NCBI GenBank assembly: GCA_002478145.1
Contig: DLMI01000012.1
Coordinates: 1 to 11,746, forward strand
DNA: 11,746 bases
Direction of reading: 5' to 3'
Source of the DNA: Acidobacteria bacterium UBA7540
GTDB taxonomy: Bacteria > Acidobacteriota > Terriglobia > UBA7540
Shown: positions 1-8,413 of the stretch, one piece after another
How positions within the stretch are numbered: the stretch's first letter is position 1
How the letters are laid out: the number at the start of each line of letters is the position of its first letter
The notes under the pieces: model-generated
The model's database searches: none
Told to the model about the DNA's origin: nothing
Seen by the model: only the letters and a program-made list of their open reading frames with translations
Translations under genes and position numbers: made by a program

Positions 1-1338
1 CATCAACTGCCGGAGCTCCTCAAAGCTCGGCGTTGTGGTGACTCTCGACCCTGCGGGAACGGGTGCGACCGCTTGTCTGCTTCCTGCGTCGCGGCCTGCG
101 GCGCCGGTCCCCAGCACAATGTAGAACCTGGTATTGCCAGGGACGGTCACCACGATGTTCTGATTGAACGCCAGCTCATTCAACTCCTCATCGCCTGCCA
201 CCCCGACATTATTCGCGACCCGTTCCCGGAGCAGCGCACTCTCAGAAAGCGGGCCGTAGAATCCACTGCTGCCGCCATTCCCGACCAGGTAAGCGGCGAC
301 TGTGCCAAGACCTGTGAATGTTCGCACCAGGAATTTGGTCCCTGTTTTCTTTCCGGATACAGATCCCTTAAGCGGTCGAAACGTCAGATCCATAGCTACG
401 CCATCTAGCCTCTGCGTGGTTCCGTCCGGCATTTCCAGCCTGTCGAACCTGATATCGACGTTCCCCGAGCGGTCCGCTTGACGCAACTGGCCGATCGCCT
501 TTGCTCCCGCCGGCACCACGATTTCGCCTTCCCGCTCGAAGTTGTACTCGATTACTGCGACAACCGGTTCTTTCACGCCCGTACTGACCGCCGATTCCAA
601 CCGCGCTACGAGGCGGGTGCCGGGAGGCAACAAAGTGACAAAATCGCTCTGTTCGAGGACGGCCGACCTCATCGGGGCGCCTCCAGCAACACCAGTCTCC
701 GCCCCCCGCACAAACACCAGCGACGGCTTATGCAGAGCAGCCTCAGGGGATTCGTCAGGTGAGGGAGGCTGCGGTGGGCGTTGATAGCCTGGCTCCTGCG
801 GCAGGGTGGGATCGAAATCAATCTTATTCAGCGCATACTGCGGAGTTGTTTGTTGTGCGGCGGGGGCCTTTGGCCGACCCGGCCGCGCCGTTCGCCCGAT
901 CTCCTCGGGTGTCACGTCGCCCCTATTCACTGCCTCGTCGCCGCTTACCTCGGCGTTCAACATGGGCGTTACAGATCCGCTTTGGCCACTCTCCTGGCCC
1001 GGCGTTATCCTGCGCCCCAGGTCCGGCGCGCCTGCCCGTCCCTCTGATCTCTTCGCCTTTTGAGGTGAAGAGAATATGCCCAGAAACAGCAGGAACATTG
1101 CGACGGCCGCACCACCCAGTACCACGAGCGACTTGCTTTTGTCCTTGCTGAGCTCGCGGCGGGTGGTCCTGGGCTGCTGGGTCTGCCGCGCCTTGTCAAA
1201 CGCTTGGCGGATGATTTCGCGCCATTGAATCCCGCGCTTTCCATCCGATGTTTCCTGTACCGCGGCTTCCTCCAGATCGGCTCGTGACTCCGGCGGCGTC
1301 GTGTGCAGCGTGTTATTTTCCTTTAACGGACTCTCCAT
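1..1338 (-). CDS. VirB10/TrbI-like type IV secretion protein (3' end outside window)
   Basis: The frame is open for 446 codons from an ATG at 1338 to the window edge, with no stop, so the C-terminus is missing. An ideal ribosome site AAGGAGG (1354-1348) lies 9 nt before the ATG, inside the end of the preceding gene, which it overlaps by 26 nt. Layout: charged cytoplasmic N-terminus (1-70), one membrane segment (about 71-91), Pro/Gly-rich periplasmic linker (about 95-200), then a VirB10-type beta domain from about 235. That domain shows LLPPGTRLVARLESAV, IVVPAGAKAIGQL and LEMPDGT, and later IVVTVPGNTRFYIVL. In known systems VirB10 spans the periplasm, links the inner-membrane ATPases to the outer-membrane pore with VirB7/VirB9, and can insert a two-helix antenna; residues about 335-380 sit where that would be. 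The function is assigned from layout, motif style and the VirB1/VirB9-like neighbours. Confidence 0.85.
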   Translation of the reverse strand, partial: MESPLKENNTLHTTPPESRADLEEAAVQETSDGKRGIQWREIIRQAFDKARQTQQPRTTRRELSKDKSKSLVVLGGAAVAMFLLFLGIFSSPQKAKRSEGRAGAPDLGRRITPGQESGQSGSVTPMLNAEVSGDEAVNRGDVTPEEIGRTARPGRPKAPAAQQTTPQYALNKIDFDPTLPQEPGYQRPPQPPSPDESPEAALHKPSLVFVRGAETGVAGGAPMRSAVLEQSDFVTLLPPGTRLVARLESAVSTGVKEPVVAVIEYNFEREGEIVVPAGAKAIGQLRQADRSGNVDIRFDRLEMPDGTTQRLDGVAMDLTFRPLKGSVSGKKTGTKFLVRTFTGLGTVAAYLVGNGGSSGFYGPLSESALLRERVANNVGVAGDEELNELAFNQNIVVTVPGNTRFYIVLGTGAAGRDAGSRQAVAPVPAGSRVTTTPSFEELRQLM

Positions 1339-2389
1339 GAGTAGAATCCTCCTTCAAGGTGTTAATGCCAAAACCGATGGGCGCCAAGGCAGGGTGATCC
1401 ACGGCCCCCGCTTCAGCTACCTGTAAGAAAAGCGTCTCGTTAGACTGTTTGTAGGGTGGACGATCGAAGACCACCACTCCATCTGCGCGCTCACCAGGCG
1501 CCAAACGGCGCTTGCTCAAGCGAAAATTCAGAACCGGAAGCTGTTCGGCTGTGGTCCAGCGAGACCGCCGAATGATCTTCCCTGACTTGACCTTGCCTCC
1601 AAGCTGGACTTGTGGCGGCATGATCAGAATGCTGCGGTTGGTTGGATTGAGGGCAGAGAACAACACGATGACGCGCTCCCCGCCATCTACTACCTCGCCC
1701 ACGCCGGCGCGCACTCGGTCTCCGGTGGCCGTTTCCGCCGACACATGTTCGCCGTAGAGCGGTGGCAGTGGAGACCGTTCCTGCCGGGCAAGAAGCTCAT
1801 CCAACCCCGTCGGTGCGGGGGCATCCGGTGGGTCTGCTGCGACGAGGGACACTTGCTTGACATCCGTCGCGGTCCCGCCTTTGCTTGCCGTCTCAAGAGT
1901 TGCGGACACGGCACCTGCTCCGGGCGATCCTATTTCCACAGTTTTCGCTACCAGCGCAGAGGGGTAATCGGGCTCGATTAGAAAGCCTTTGGCAGGTTTG
2001 TAATTGAGGAGAAGGTCCACGTTTTCGGGGTCGTTTGATTTTTGTTCCCCTCGGCTCACCAGCAGCAGACTTGCCTCGCGCCCGTGAGTCGTTGAAATCA
2101 GCAGATTGGTCTCCGCTGGCTTGTCCGTGAGGGCTTTAACGAACACCAGTTGTGGTTCCCGGTCCGAGTGCTCGACTTTGAATAGTGTCGGGTCGCCGAC
2201 GACTACGGAATTCACAGTCTCAGGCATGCGGATCGCCGTCACAAAGTGTGCAGCGACTTCGACTACCGCGACCTTCCCATCCATTTCCAGTTTGGTCAGC
2301 ACCCGCGGCTTGACCTCGGGAACCTGCGCCATTGACGAGCGAAAAACGAACAACATGCAGGTTACTAATGCCTTACTACCCTTGCCCAT
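1313..2389 (-). CDS. VirB9/TrbG/CagX-like secreted conjugation protein
   Basis: 358 aa from an ATG at 2389, preceded by GAGGTGA, which overlaps the stop codon of the gene upstream (3-nt gap). It opens with a probable signal peptide (about 1-22, ending SSMAQ). Residues about 35-112 resemble the VirB9 N-terminal domain: an AVVEVAAHFVTAIRMPETVNSVVVGDP-type beta domain (shown here in parts: AVVEVAAHFV, TAIRMPETVN, SVVVGDPTLF), followed by FVKAL and TNLLISTTHG. A low-complexity linker (about 155-215) leads to a second beta-rich domain (about 222-345) with VVDGGERVIVLFSALNP and ILIMPPQVQLGG. VirB9 proteins are periplasmic/outer-membrane parts of the type IV secretion core complex and bind VirB10, here encoded by the overlapping next gene. 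The C-terminal domain does not obviously match the short classical VirB9 C-terminus, so this is a divergent relative. Confidence 0.75.
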   Translation of the reverse strand: MGKGSKALVTCMLFVFRSSMAQVPEVKPRVLTKLEMDGKVAVVEVAAHFVTAIRMPETVNSVVVGDPTLFKVEHSDREPQLVFVKALTDKPAETNLLISTTHGREASLLLVSRGEQKSNDPENVDLLLNYKPAKGFLIEPDYPSALVAKTVEIGSPGAGAVSATLETASKGGTATDVKQVSLVAADPPDAPAPTGLDELLARQERSPLPPLYGEHVSAETATGDRVRAGVGEVVDGGERVIVLFSALNPTNRSILIMPPQVQLGGKVKSGKIIRRSRWTTAEQLPVLNFRLSKRRLAPGERADGVVVFDRPPYKQSNETLFLQVAEAGAVDHPALAPIGFGINTLKEDSTHGESVKGK

Positions 2390-2392
2390 TGG

Positions 2393-4017
<1,625 letters not shown>

Positions 4018-5256
4018 TCAAGCGGGCATTGGCCCGTCATGGGCGGGCTCGAACAAAGCAAGGTAAGGAGCGTAGCGAAAGCGCCGGTTGCGTTGATAGC
4101 CTGTGACCTCTTCAAGCAAACCGAGCTTCACGAATCGGTTGACCACCTTGTTTGCGGTGACGAAGACGCAGTTCAGACGCTGCGCGACCATGCGAATAGT
4201 AACGATCGGTTGCTCAAACAAGTATTCAAGCAAGAGTAGGTCATAGGGCGTAGCCCCCCCCTCGTCTCGTGAATATCCGGCAAAAGCTCTCAGGCGGCGC
4301 GACCGAAGCGACTCGGGCCCCGCAGTCGCCGACTTATCCGGCAGCAGTTTTTCACTGAGTAGCCGGCGATGCTCCTCCCTTAGCCGAACGATGGTGCGCG
4401 CCGTCTCAGTTGCCTCTCGGCTGACTTCAAGAACACCACGGACAAAAAATTTCAGCCAGCCTTCCCAGTCGCCGTCGTTGCGAATGGCCATCAGCCGGTC
4501 GTAGTACTCGGTGCGATGCTGTTTCAAGTAGTGGCTGAGATAAAGCAGGGGTCGTCCTAGCGCCTGTCTGTGGCAAAGAAGAAAAGTGATAAGGAGACGT
4601 CCGACTCTGCCATTGCCGTCAAGAAACGGATGGATGGTTTCAAACTGCGCGTGAGTAAGGCCGCATTGGATGAGCAGCGGGAGTGAGTTGTCGTGAAGAA
4701 ACTTCTCCGTATTGTCCAGCGCCTCACACATTTCGTGGACAGGAGGAGGCACGAATGTTGCAGTATTGAGTGTGCATCCCGGCGGGCCAATCCAGTTCTG
4801 AGTGGTGCGAAACTCCCCCGGGGTGCGGTGCGAGCCACGCACCCCTTCGAGCAACTTGCCATGGATTTCGCGGATCAGCCTCAGGCTCAAGGGCAGTGTC
4901 TTCAGGCGTTCCAGGCCGTAATTCATAGCGCGCACGTAGTTGACGACTTCCTGGATGTCTTTCGGAAACTCCCGCCCTTTTGAGTCCACTTCAAATTGGA
5001 GAACGTCTTCGAGATTGCTCTGGGTGCCCTCGATTTGCGAACTCAACACTGCCTCTTGCCGGACATACATGGAGACAAAGAGGTCAGGGTTGGGGAGAAC
5101 GGTCGCGACTCCGTCCAGTCGACCCAGGGCACGATCCGCTTCAGACATGAGCCGGCCCAACTCGGCATCGATTTCGATGGACGGATCAGGCGGCAATGGA
5201 GCGGGAATGAACGCCTGGTAACCCGTCGCTTGTTTTACATAAATTCCAGCTCGCAT
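4018..5256 (-). CDS. Fic-domain protein with C-terminal winged helix (probable AMP-transferase)
   Basis: 412 aa from an ATG at 5256. The N-terminal region (about 30-90) holds SSQIEG at 72-77, matching the [S/T]xxxE[G/N] inhibitory-helix motif of class II Fic proteins, whose Glu blocks ATP. The Fic core carries the full active-site motif HPFLDGNGRVGR at 209-220, with catalytic His209. The C-terminal part (about 335-400) looks like a winged helix-turn-helix (YDLLLLEYLFEQP, VAQRLNCVFVTANKVVNRF, KLGLLEEVTG). Fic enzymes usually transfer AMP from ATP to Ser/Thr/Tyr of target proteins. Built-in inhibition means no separate antitoxin is needed. The winged helix and the repeated motif upstream point to autoregulation. 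It is followed, 117 nt later, by the ATPase/T4SS-like operon. It has no visible secretion-signal domain such as BID, so an effector role is not supported. Confidence 0.93.
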   Translation of the reverse strand: MRAGIYVKQATGYQAFIPAPLPPDPSIEIDAELGRLMSEADRALGRLDGVATVLPNPDLFVSMYVRQEAVLSSQIEGTQSNLEDVLQFEVDSKGREFPKDIQEVVNYVRAMNYGLERLKTLPLSLRLIREIHGKLLEGVRGSHRTPGEFRTTQNWIGPPGCTLNTATFVPPPVHEMCEALDNTEKFLHDNSLPLLIQCGLTHAQFETIHPFLDGNGRVGRLLITFLLCHRQALGRPLLYLSHYLKQHRTEYYDRLMAIRNDGDWEGWLKFFVRGVLEVSREATETARTIVRLREEHRRLLSEKLLPDKSATAGPESLRSRRLRAFAGYSRDEGGATPYDLLLLEYLFEQPIVTIRMVAQRLNCVFVTANKVVNRFVKLGLLEEVTGYQRNRRFRYAPYLALFEPAHDGPMPA

Positions 5257-5394
5257 AACATGCAGACCGTGGTTAGCTGCTTATTTTACCGCACGGACTT
5301 CACCAGAAGGCTCCGGCACCTTATTTTACAATGCTGGCACATTGTAAAACAAGAGTGTGAGATAGGCATGCATGTTTCATCCGATAAAATAAGC
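5228..5394. promoter_or_regulatory. Cluster of five 11-bp motifs upstream of fic (candidate operator)
   Basis: Five copies of GTAAAAYAAGS surround the fic start. On the minus strand: GTAAAACAAGC (5238-5228, inside fic codons 7-10), GTAAAATAAGC (5289-5279) and GTAAAATAAGG (5329-5319). On the plus strand: GTAAAACAAGA (5344-5354) and ATAAAATAAGC (5384-5394). The TAAAAT core on the minus strand also resembles a -10 box, so binding would be expected to block transcription. The winged helix of the Fic protein is the obvious candidate reader, but this is inferred. Confidence 0.6.
5320..5353. repeat. Palindrome CTTATTTTACAATG-n6-CATTGTAAAACAAG
   Basis: The two 14-bp arms (5320-5333 and 5340-5353) are complementary at 13 of 14 positions, with the inner 10 bp (TTTTACAATG / CATTGTAAAA) perfect, around the 6-bp spacer CTGGCA. 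It is centred about 80 bp upstream of the fic ATG and contains two of the five repeated motifs. It suits a dimeric repressor site; as RNA it would be an AT-rich hairpin without a following T-run, so a terminator is unlikely. Confidence 0.7.
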
Positions 5395-5731
5395 TCCACT
5401 CGGGAGCCTGCGAAATCCAGGCAAAAGCTGACTAAGAAGGAGCGGTTCCGAAGGCAGAGGATACAAGTCGAAGAACCTGTGGCGGGACATGTGGAGCATG
5501 ACCGCCATTCGGCGTTGGCTACCTACCCCCGCCACTCACGTCAGAATAACGTTGGCATAGCACCCCAGGAGAGCAGTCCACAATTTATTTCACCGGTCGA
5601 CAAATGTGAGAACCACCTCTCAGAGCATTTTCGTGCGCGCTAGTCCTCGGGCAATGGGTAGTGTTCAAGGCTTTAAGGTCCTGTTCGGCGTGTGCCCAAA
5701 CTGCTCTCGCGCCTGAGGCAGGGGCCCTCGT
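5395..5731. other. Intergenic stretch without a supported gene
   Basis: Between the fic operator region and the promoter of the next plus-strand gene. Open frames exist on the plus strand but they are continuations of the antisense of fic or lack a ribosome site and recognisable protein features. It holds the right copy of the 21-bp direct repeat. Possibly the remnant of an old insertion. Confidence 0.4.
5595..5615 (+). repeat. 21-bp direct repeat, right copy (flanks fic)
   Basis: GGTCGAC-AAA-TGTGAGAACCA, identical at 19 of 21 positions to the copy at 3980-4000 and in the same orientation. It lies about 340 bp upstream of the fic start codon. Same-direction orientation argues against the pair being the two ends of one simple insertion sequence. 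Confidence 0.6.
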
Positions 5732-5760
5732 TTGACTGCCTTTACATCTTCCCTTACAAC
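5732..5760 (+). promoter_or_regulatory. Sigma-70-like promoter, probably giving a leaderless mRNA
   Basis: TTGACT (5732-5737, 5 of 6 to TTGACA) and TACAAC (5755-5760, 4 of 6 to TATAAT) are separated by exactly 17 bp. Transcription would be expected to begin about 7 nt after the -10 box, at about 5767, which is the ATG of the next gene. That gene has no Shine-Dalgarno sequence, consistent with a leaderless transcript. Confidence 0.5.
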
Positions 5761-5766
5761 CAAGCC

Positions 5767-6681
5767 ATGATAGACACAGCGTTGCGAGCCGAGCTAAAGA
5801 ATGCCCTCATCAAACAGGAGCTTTCCGGCGGAGGCTGGAGTTATGGTCGAGCGCCGACTCAGGCTGCCCTCGAGCCGACGTGTCTCGCTCTCCTGGCTCT
5901 GAGATGGGATTCCAGTCCTGCCCGTGCCCTCGGCCTTGAGTTTTTGCTCGGAATGCAGAATCCAAACGGAAGCTGGCCAGCGTTCAGTGGCGACGACTCC
6001 GAGGGTTCAGGTCTAACGGCTTTGGCAGTGATCGCGCTCATCAACAATGGCGAGATGGCGCTTCAAACAGAGCGCGGAGTCGAATGGCTGCTGCGATTGA
6101 AAGGAAGAGAATCACACTGGCTTTGGAGATGGAAGTTTGACACCACGGATACTCACGTCCGCTTTGACCCCAACAAGTTCGGCTGGCCGTGGCAGCCTGG
6201 CACTTGCAGTTGGGTTATCCCTACGGCTCTGTCAATCATTGCGCTGAAGCAGGGATTCGTGTGCTGCAAGCCAGAGCAGGTCAGCTTCCGAATCCGGCGC
6301 GGCAAGGAGATGCTGCTAGATCGCGTCTGCCCCGGCGGAGGGTGGAATGCCGGAAACGGTGTGGTTTACGGAGTTCCTCTGGCGCCACATCTGGACGCCA
6401 CGGCCGTCGCCTTGCTCGCCCTGGGCGGAGAGCAGAGCGATGGCGCCATAGCCTCCGGTCTTGATTGGCTCGAGCATAGGGCGGGGACTTGCTCCGCGCC
6501 TTGGAGCTTGGCCTGGTCCATCCTGGCTCTTGATGCCTACGGCCGACCCGTTGCGGGTTTGGTTGATCGCCTCTGTGCTCTGAGGGATCCAGCCCTCCTC
6601 GCGGATTCTGCCACCCTGGCCGCTGTGATCCTAGCCGTTGATTGCCTGGTCGAAGGCAACGTTTTCAAGGTGATCGCATGA
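5767..6681 (+). CDS. Squalene-cyclase/prenyltransferase-repeat protein
   Basis: 304 aa from the ATG at 5767; an in-frame GTG at 5692 would add 25 residues but would overlap the proposed promoter. The protein is built of alpha/alpha-barrel repeats like those of squalene-hopene cyclases and prenyltransferase beta subunits. Evidence is the QW-like segments GGGWSYG (about 21-27), QNPNGSWPAF (about 63-72) and GGGWNAGNG (about 190-198), each followed by Ala/Leu-rich helices such as TCLALLALR, GLTALAVIALI and ATAVALLALGG. It is about half the length of a true squalene-hopene cyclase and lacks the DxDD acid motif, so cyclase activity is doubtful. No signal peptide is evident. Its stop overlaps the start of the DUF362 gene (ATGA, 6678-6681), so the two products are probably made together and may act together. 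Substrate unknown. Confidence 0.8.
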   Translation: MIDTALRAELKNALIKQELSGGGWSYGRAPTQAALEPTCLALLALRWDSSPARALGLEFLLGMQNPNGSWPAFSGDDSEGSGLTALAVIALINNGEMALQTERGVEWLLRLKGRESHWLWRWKFDTTDTHVRFDPNKFGWPWQPGTCSWVIPTALSIIALKQGFVCCKPEQVSFRIRRGKEMLLDRVCPGGGWNAGNGVVYGVPLAPHLDATAVALLALGGEQSDGAIASGLDWLEHRAGTCSAPWSLAWSILALDAYGRPVAGLVDRLCALRDPALLADSATLAAVILAVDCLVEGNVFKVIA

Positions 6682-7655
6682 CAAGAAGAAGCTTGCTAGC
6701 CGGTTCTGTCGGACTTGCAGCGGGAGCCGCGACTGCCGCTCCCTTTCTCCTACCCAAATACGACCGAGTTCGGCGACCCGCCCGTTCACGCGTCGCCATC
6801 GTGCGTGCGGACGAGTATTCGGAACGGCTTGAATGGACCTTGATGAGCGCTTTCCGGTTATTTGATCTCGACATCGCTGGAAAGTCGGTTCTCTTAAAGC
6901 CGAACCTCGTGGACTTCGTACCGGGCGTCGCTATCAATACTGATCCCCTTTTAGTCACTACCGCCGCGGAGTGCTTCAGGCGGCTTGGTGCTCTCTCTGT
7001 CACCGTCGCTGAAGGCCCAGGGCACCAGCGGGACACACAACTTGTACTTTTTGAAAGTGGGTTCCAAGACGAACTCGCCAAACAGCATATTCCCTTTGTT
7101 GATCTGAACCGAGATGAGCTGGTTAAGATTAAGCTCTGCACAAGGTACACCGGCCTGGGCCATCTTTTTCTCCCACGGACAGTGCTCAGCCATGACTTCG
7201 TCGTTTCCATGCCCAAGGTGAAAACCCATCACTGGTCGGGTGTCACGCTAAGCATGAAGAACATGTTTGGCGTTGTCCCAGGCACAAAGTACGGCTGGCC
7301 CAAGAACATCCTGCACTGGAGCGGAATCCAGCAGAGCATCCTCGACGTTTGTGCGACGGTGCCGATTCATTTCGTCATCGCTGATGGCATTGTAGCGATG
7401 GAAGGAAACGGTCCTCTTGCCGGCACTTCCCGGCCGCTCCACAGCATTGTGCTTTCAGATGATCCTGTAGCCGCGGATGCAACGTGCGCGAGGCTCATGG
7501 GATTCAAACCGGAAAGGATTCCCTACATCTATGAAGCCGTGAAATTCCTGGGCAACGCCTCAACGAAATTGATCGATCAGCTTGCCGGCCAGGTCACAGC
7601 GCCAGACATACCCTTCAAGGTAGTGCCGGAATTTGAGCACCTGCGTGCCAGCTAA
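6678..7655 (+). CDS. DUF362 family protein with Tat signal
   Basis: 325 aa. The ATG at 6678 overlaps the preceding stop and has AAGGTGA 5 nt upstream, so this start is preferred to an earlier in-frame one at 6642. The N-terminus TRRSLLAGSVGLAAGAA is a twin-arginine signal, implying export of a folded, possibly cofactor-bearing protein. The body has DUF362 landmarks: SVLLKPNLVDF (about 69-79), VVSMPKVKTHHWSGVTLSMK (about 175-194), NMFGVVPG, IADGIVAMEGNGPLAGT (about 233-249) and VLSDDPVAADATCARLMGF (about 257-275). Many DUF362 proteins carry a 4Fe-4S ferredoxin-like domain; this one has no Cys cluster, so it is the short form. The biochemical function of the family is not established to my knowledge. 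The neighbour is a cyclase-repeat protein. Confidence 0.87.
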   Translation: MTRRSLLAGSVGLAAGAATAAPFLLPKYDRVRRPARSRVAIVRADEYSERLEWTLMSAFRLFDLDIAGKSVLLKPNLVDFVPGVAINTDPLLVTTAAECFRRLGALSVTVAEGPGHQRDTQLVLFESGFQDELAKQHIPFVDLNRDELVKIKLCTRYTGLGHLFLPRTVLSHDFVVSMPKVKTHHWSGVTLSMKNMFGVVPGTKYGWPKNILHWSGIQQSILDVCATVPIHFVIADGIVAMEGNGPLAGTSRPLHSIVLSDDPVAADATCARLMGFKPERIPYIYEAVKFLGNASTKLIDQLAGQVTAPDIPFKVVPEFEHLRAS

Positions 7656-7742
7656 TCCCCGTCGTGTTTGGGCACCTGAACCACCAAAGCTTTTCCTGAG
7701 TTAAAATACCAACAACTCGAAAGCGAGCTCTTCGATGCTTAC

Positions 7743-7774
7743 GAGCGCGGGGCTTCGGGCGCTCCGGCCTTTTT
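7743..7774 (+). terminator. Weak rho-independent terminator candidate after the DUF362 gene
   Basis: GAGCGC (7743-7748) can pair with GCGCTC (7759-7764) around a 10-nt loop. Five T residues follow at 7770-7774, after a 5-nt gap. The stem is short and the gap unusual. It lies 88 nt past the DUF362 stop and 34 nt before the methyltransferase start. Confidence 0.3.
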
Positions 7775-7807
7775 GGTTTGGCACAGCCCGCCTTCGAAGG
7801 GGGAACG

Positions 7808-8407
7808 ATGGCAGAAGAAAACCGTTTCAAGGGAAGATATCAAGCAGGCGACACCCCTTGGGATATTGGCAAGCCTGATTCGAATCTTATTCAGACCGTA
7901 ACCACGACGCCCATAAAACCCTGTAAAGCGTTGGAGATCGGATGCGGAACTGGCGACAACGCGATATGGCTTTCCCAACAAAACTTCCACGTGGTAGGAA
8001 TTGATGCTTCAGAGATTGCAATTGAGAAGGCCAAGGAGAAAGCTTCAAAAGCCAATACCAAATGTGCCTTTTTGGTCAGCGACATTCTCACAAGCCATAT
8101 CGAAGGGGCGTCATTTGGCTTTGTATTTGATCGAGGGTGCTTTCATACAATGGGTTCGGATGAAGAGCGGAAAAGCTTTGCTGAAAACGTGAACCGTCAT
8201 TTAGAAGAAGATGGCCTTTGGCTGAGTCTTCTTGGCAACGCGGATGAGAAACGTGATGGCCCTGGTCCGCCACAACGGACGGCAAGAGAAATTGTTTACG
8301 CTGTCGAGCCCTACTTCGAAATCCTTTCGTTGGTTTCTGGCTCTTTCGGATCTAACCGCCCCGACCCGCCGAGAGCCTGGGTGTGCCTGATGCGGAAAAG
8401 GCGTTAA
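7808..8407 (+). CDS. Class I SAM-dependent methyltransferase
   Basis: 199 aa from the ATG at 7808, which has AAGGGGGAA 4-5 nt upstream; a TTG at 7778 is in frame but lacks support. The SAM-binding motif I is ALEIGCGTGDNA (41-52), followed by the acidic end of strand 2 in VVGIDAS (62-68), then DI at 92-93 and the motif FDRGCFHTM (107-115). The N-terminal YQAGDTPWDIGKPD resembles thiopurine/tellurite-type (TPMT, TehB-like) small-molecule methyltransferases. Substrate cannot be read from the sequence. Codon use is richer in A and T (many AAA, AAT, GAA) than in the genes on either side, which suggests a different origin. It is followed after 6 nt by the duplicated-domain gene, perhaps co-transcribed. 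Confidence 0.88.
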   Translation: MAEENRFKGRYQAGDTPWDIGKPDSNLIQTVTTTPIKPCKALEIGCGTGDNAIWLSQQNFHVVGIDASEIAIEKAKEKASKANTKCAFLVSDILTSHIEGASFGFVFDRGCFHTMGSDEERKSFAENVNRHLEEDGLWLSLLGNADEKRDGPGPPQRTAREIVYAVEPYFEILSLVSGSFGSNRPDPPRAWVCLMRKRR

Positions 8408-8413
8408 TCAAGA

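Noticed and set aside
73..1151. Several plus-strand open frames at the left end
   Set aside because: They are antisense shadows of the VirB10-like gene, whose frame is open over the whole stretch and gives a coherent domain layout.
4018..5256. Fic protein as a secreted type IV effector of the adjacent operon
   Set aside because: No BID or other secretion-signal domain is visible, and the C-terminal winged helix points to a DNA-binding, intracellular role.
5320..5353. Palindrome upstream of fic read as a terminator
   Set aside because: The stem is AT-rich and no T-run follows a GC-rich stem on either strand; it fits an operator better.
4996..5643. Plus-strand 215-codon open frame running from within fic into the intergenic region
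   Set aside because: The first half is antisense to fic and the rest lacks a ribosome site or recognisable protein features.
6665..7216. Minus-strand 183-codon open frame in the DUF362 gene
   Set aside because: The plus strand carries clear DUF362 motifs throughout; the minus frame is Ser/Arg-rich antisense without features.
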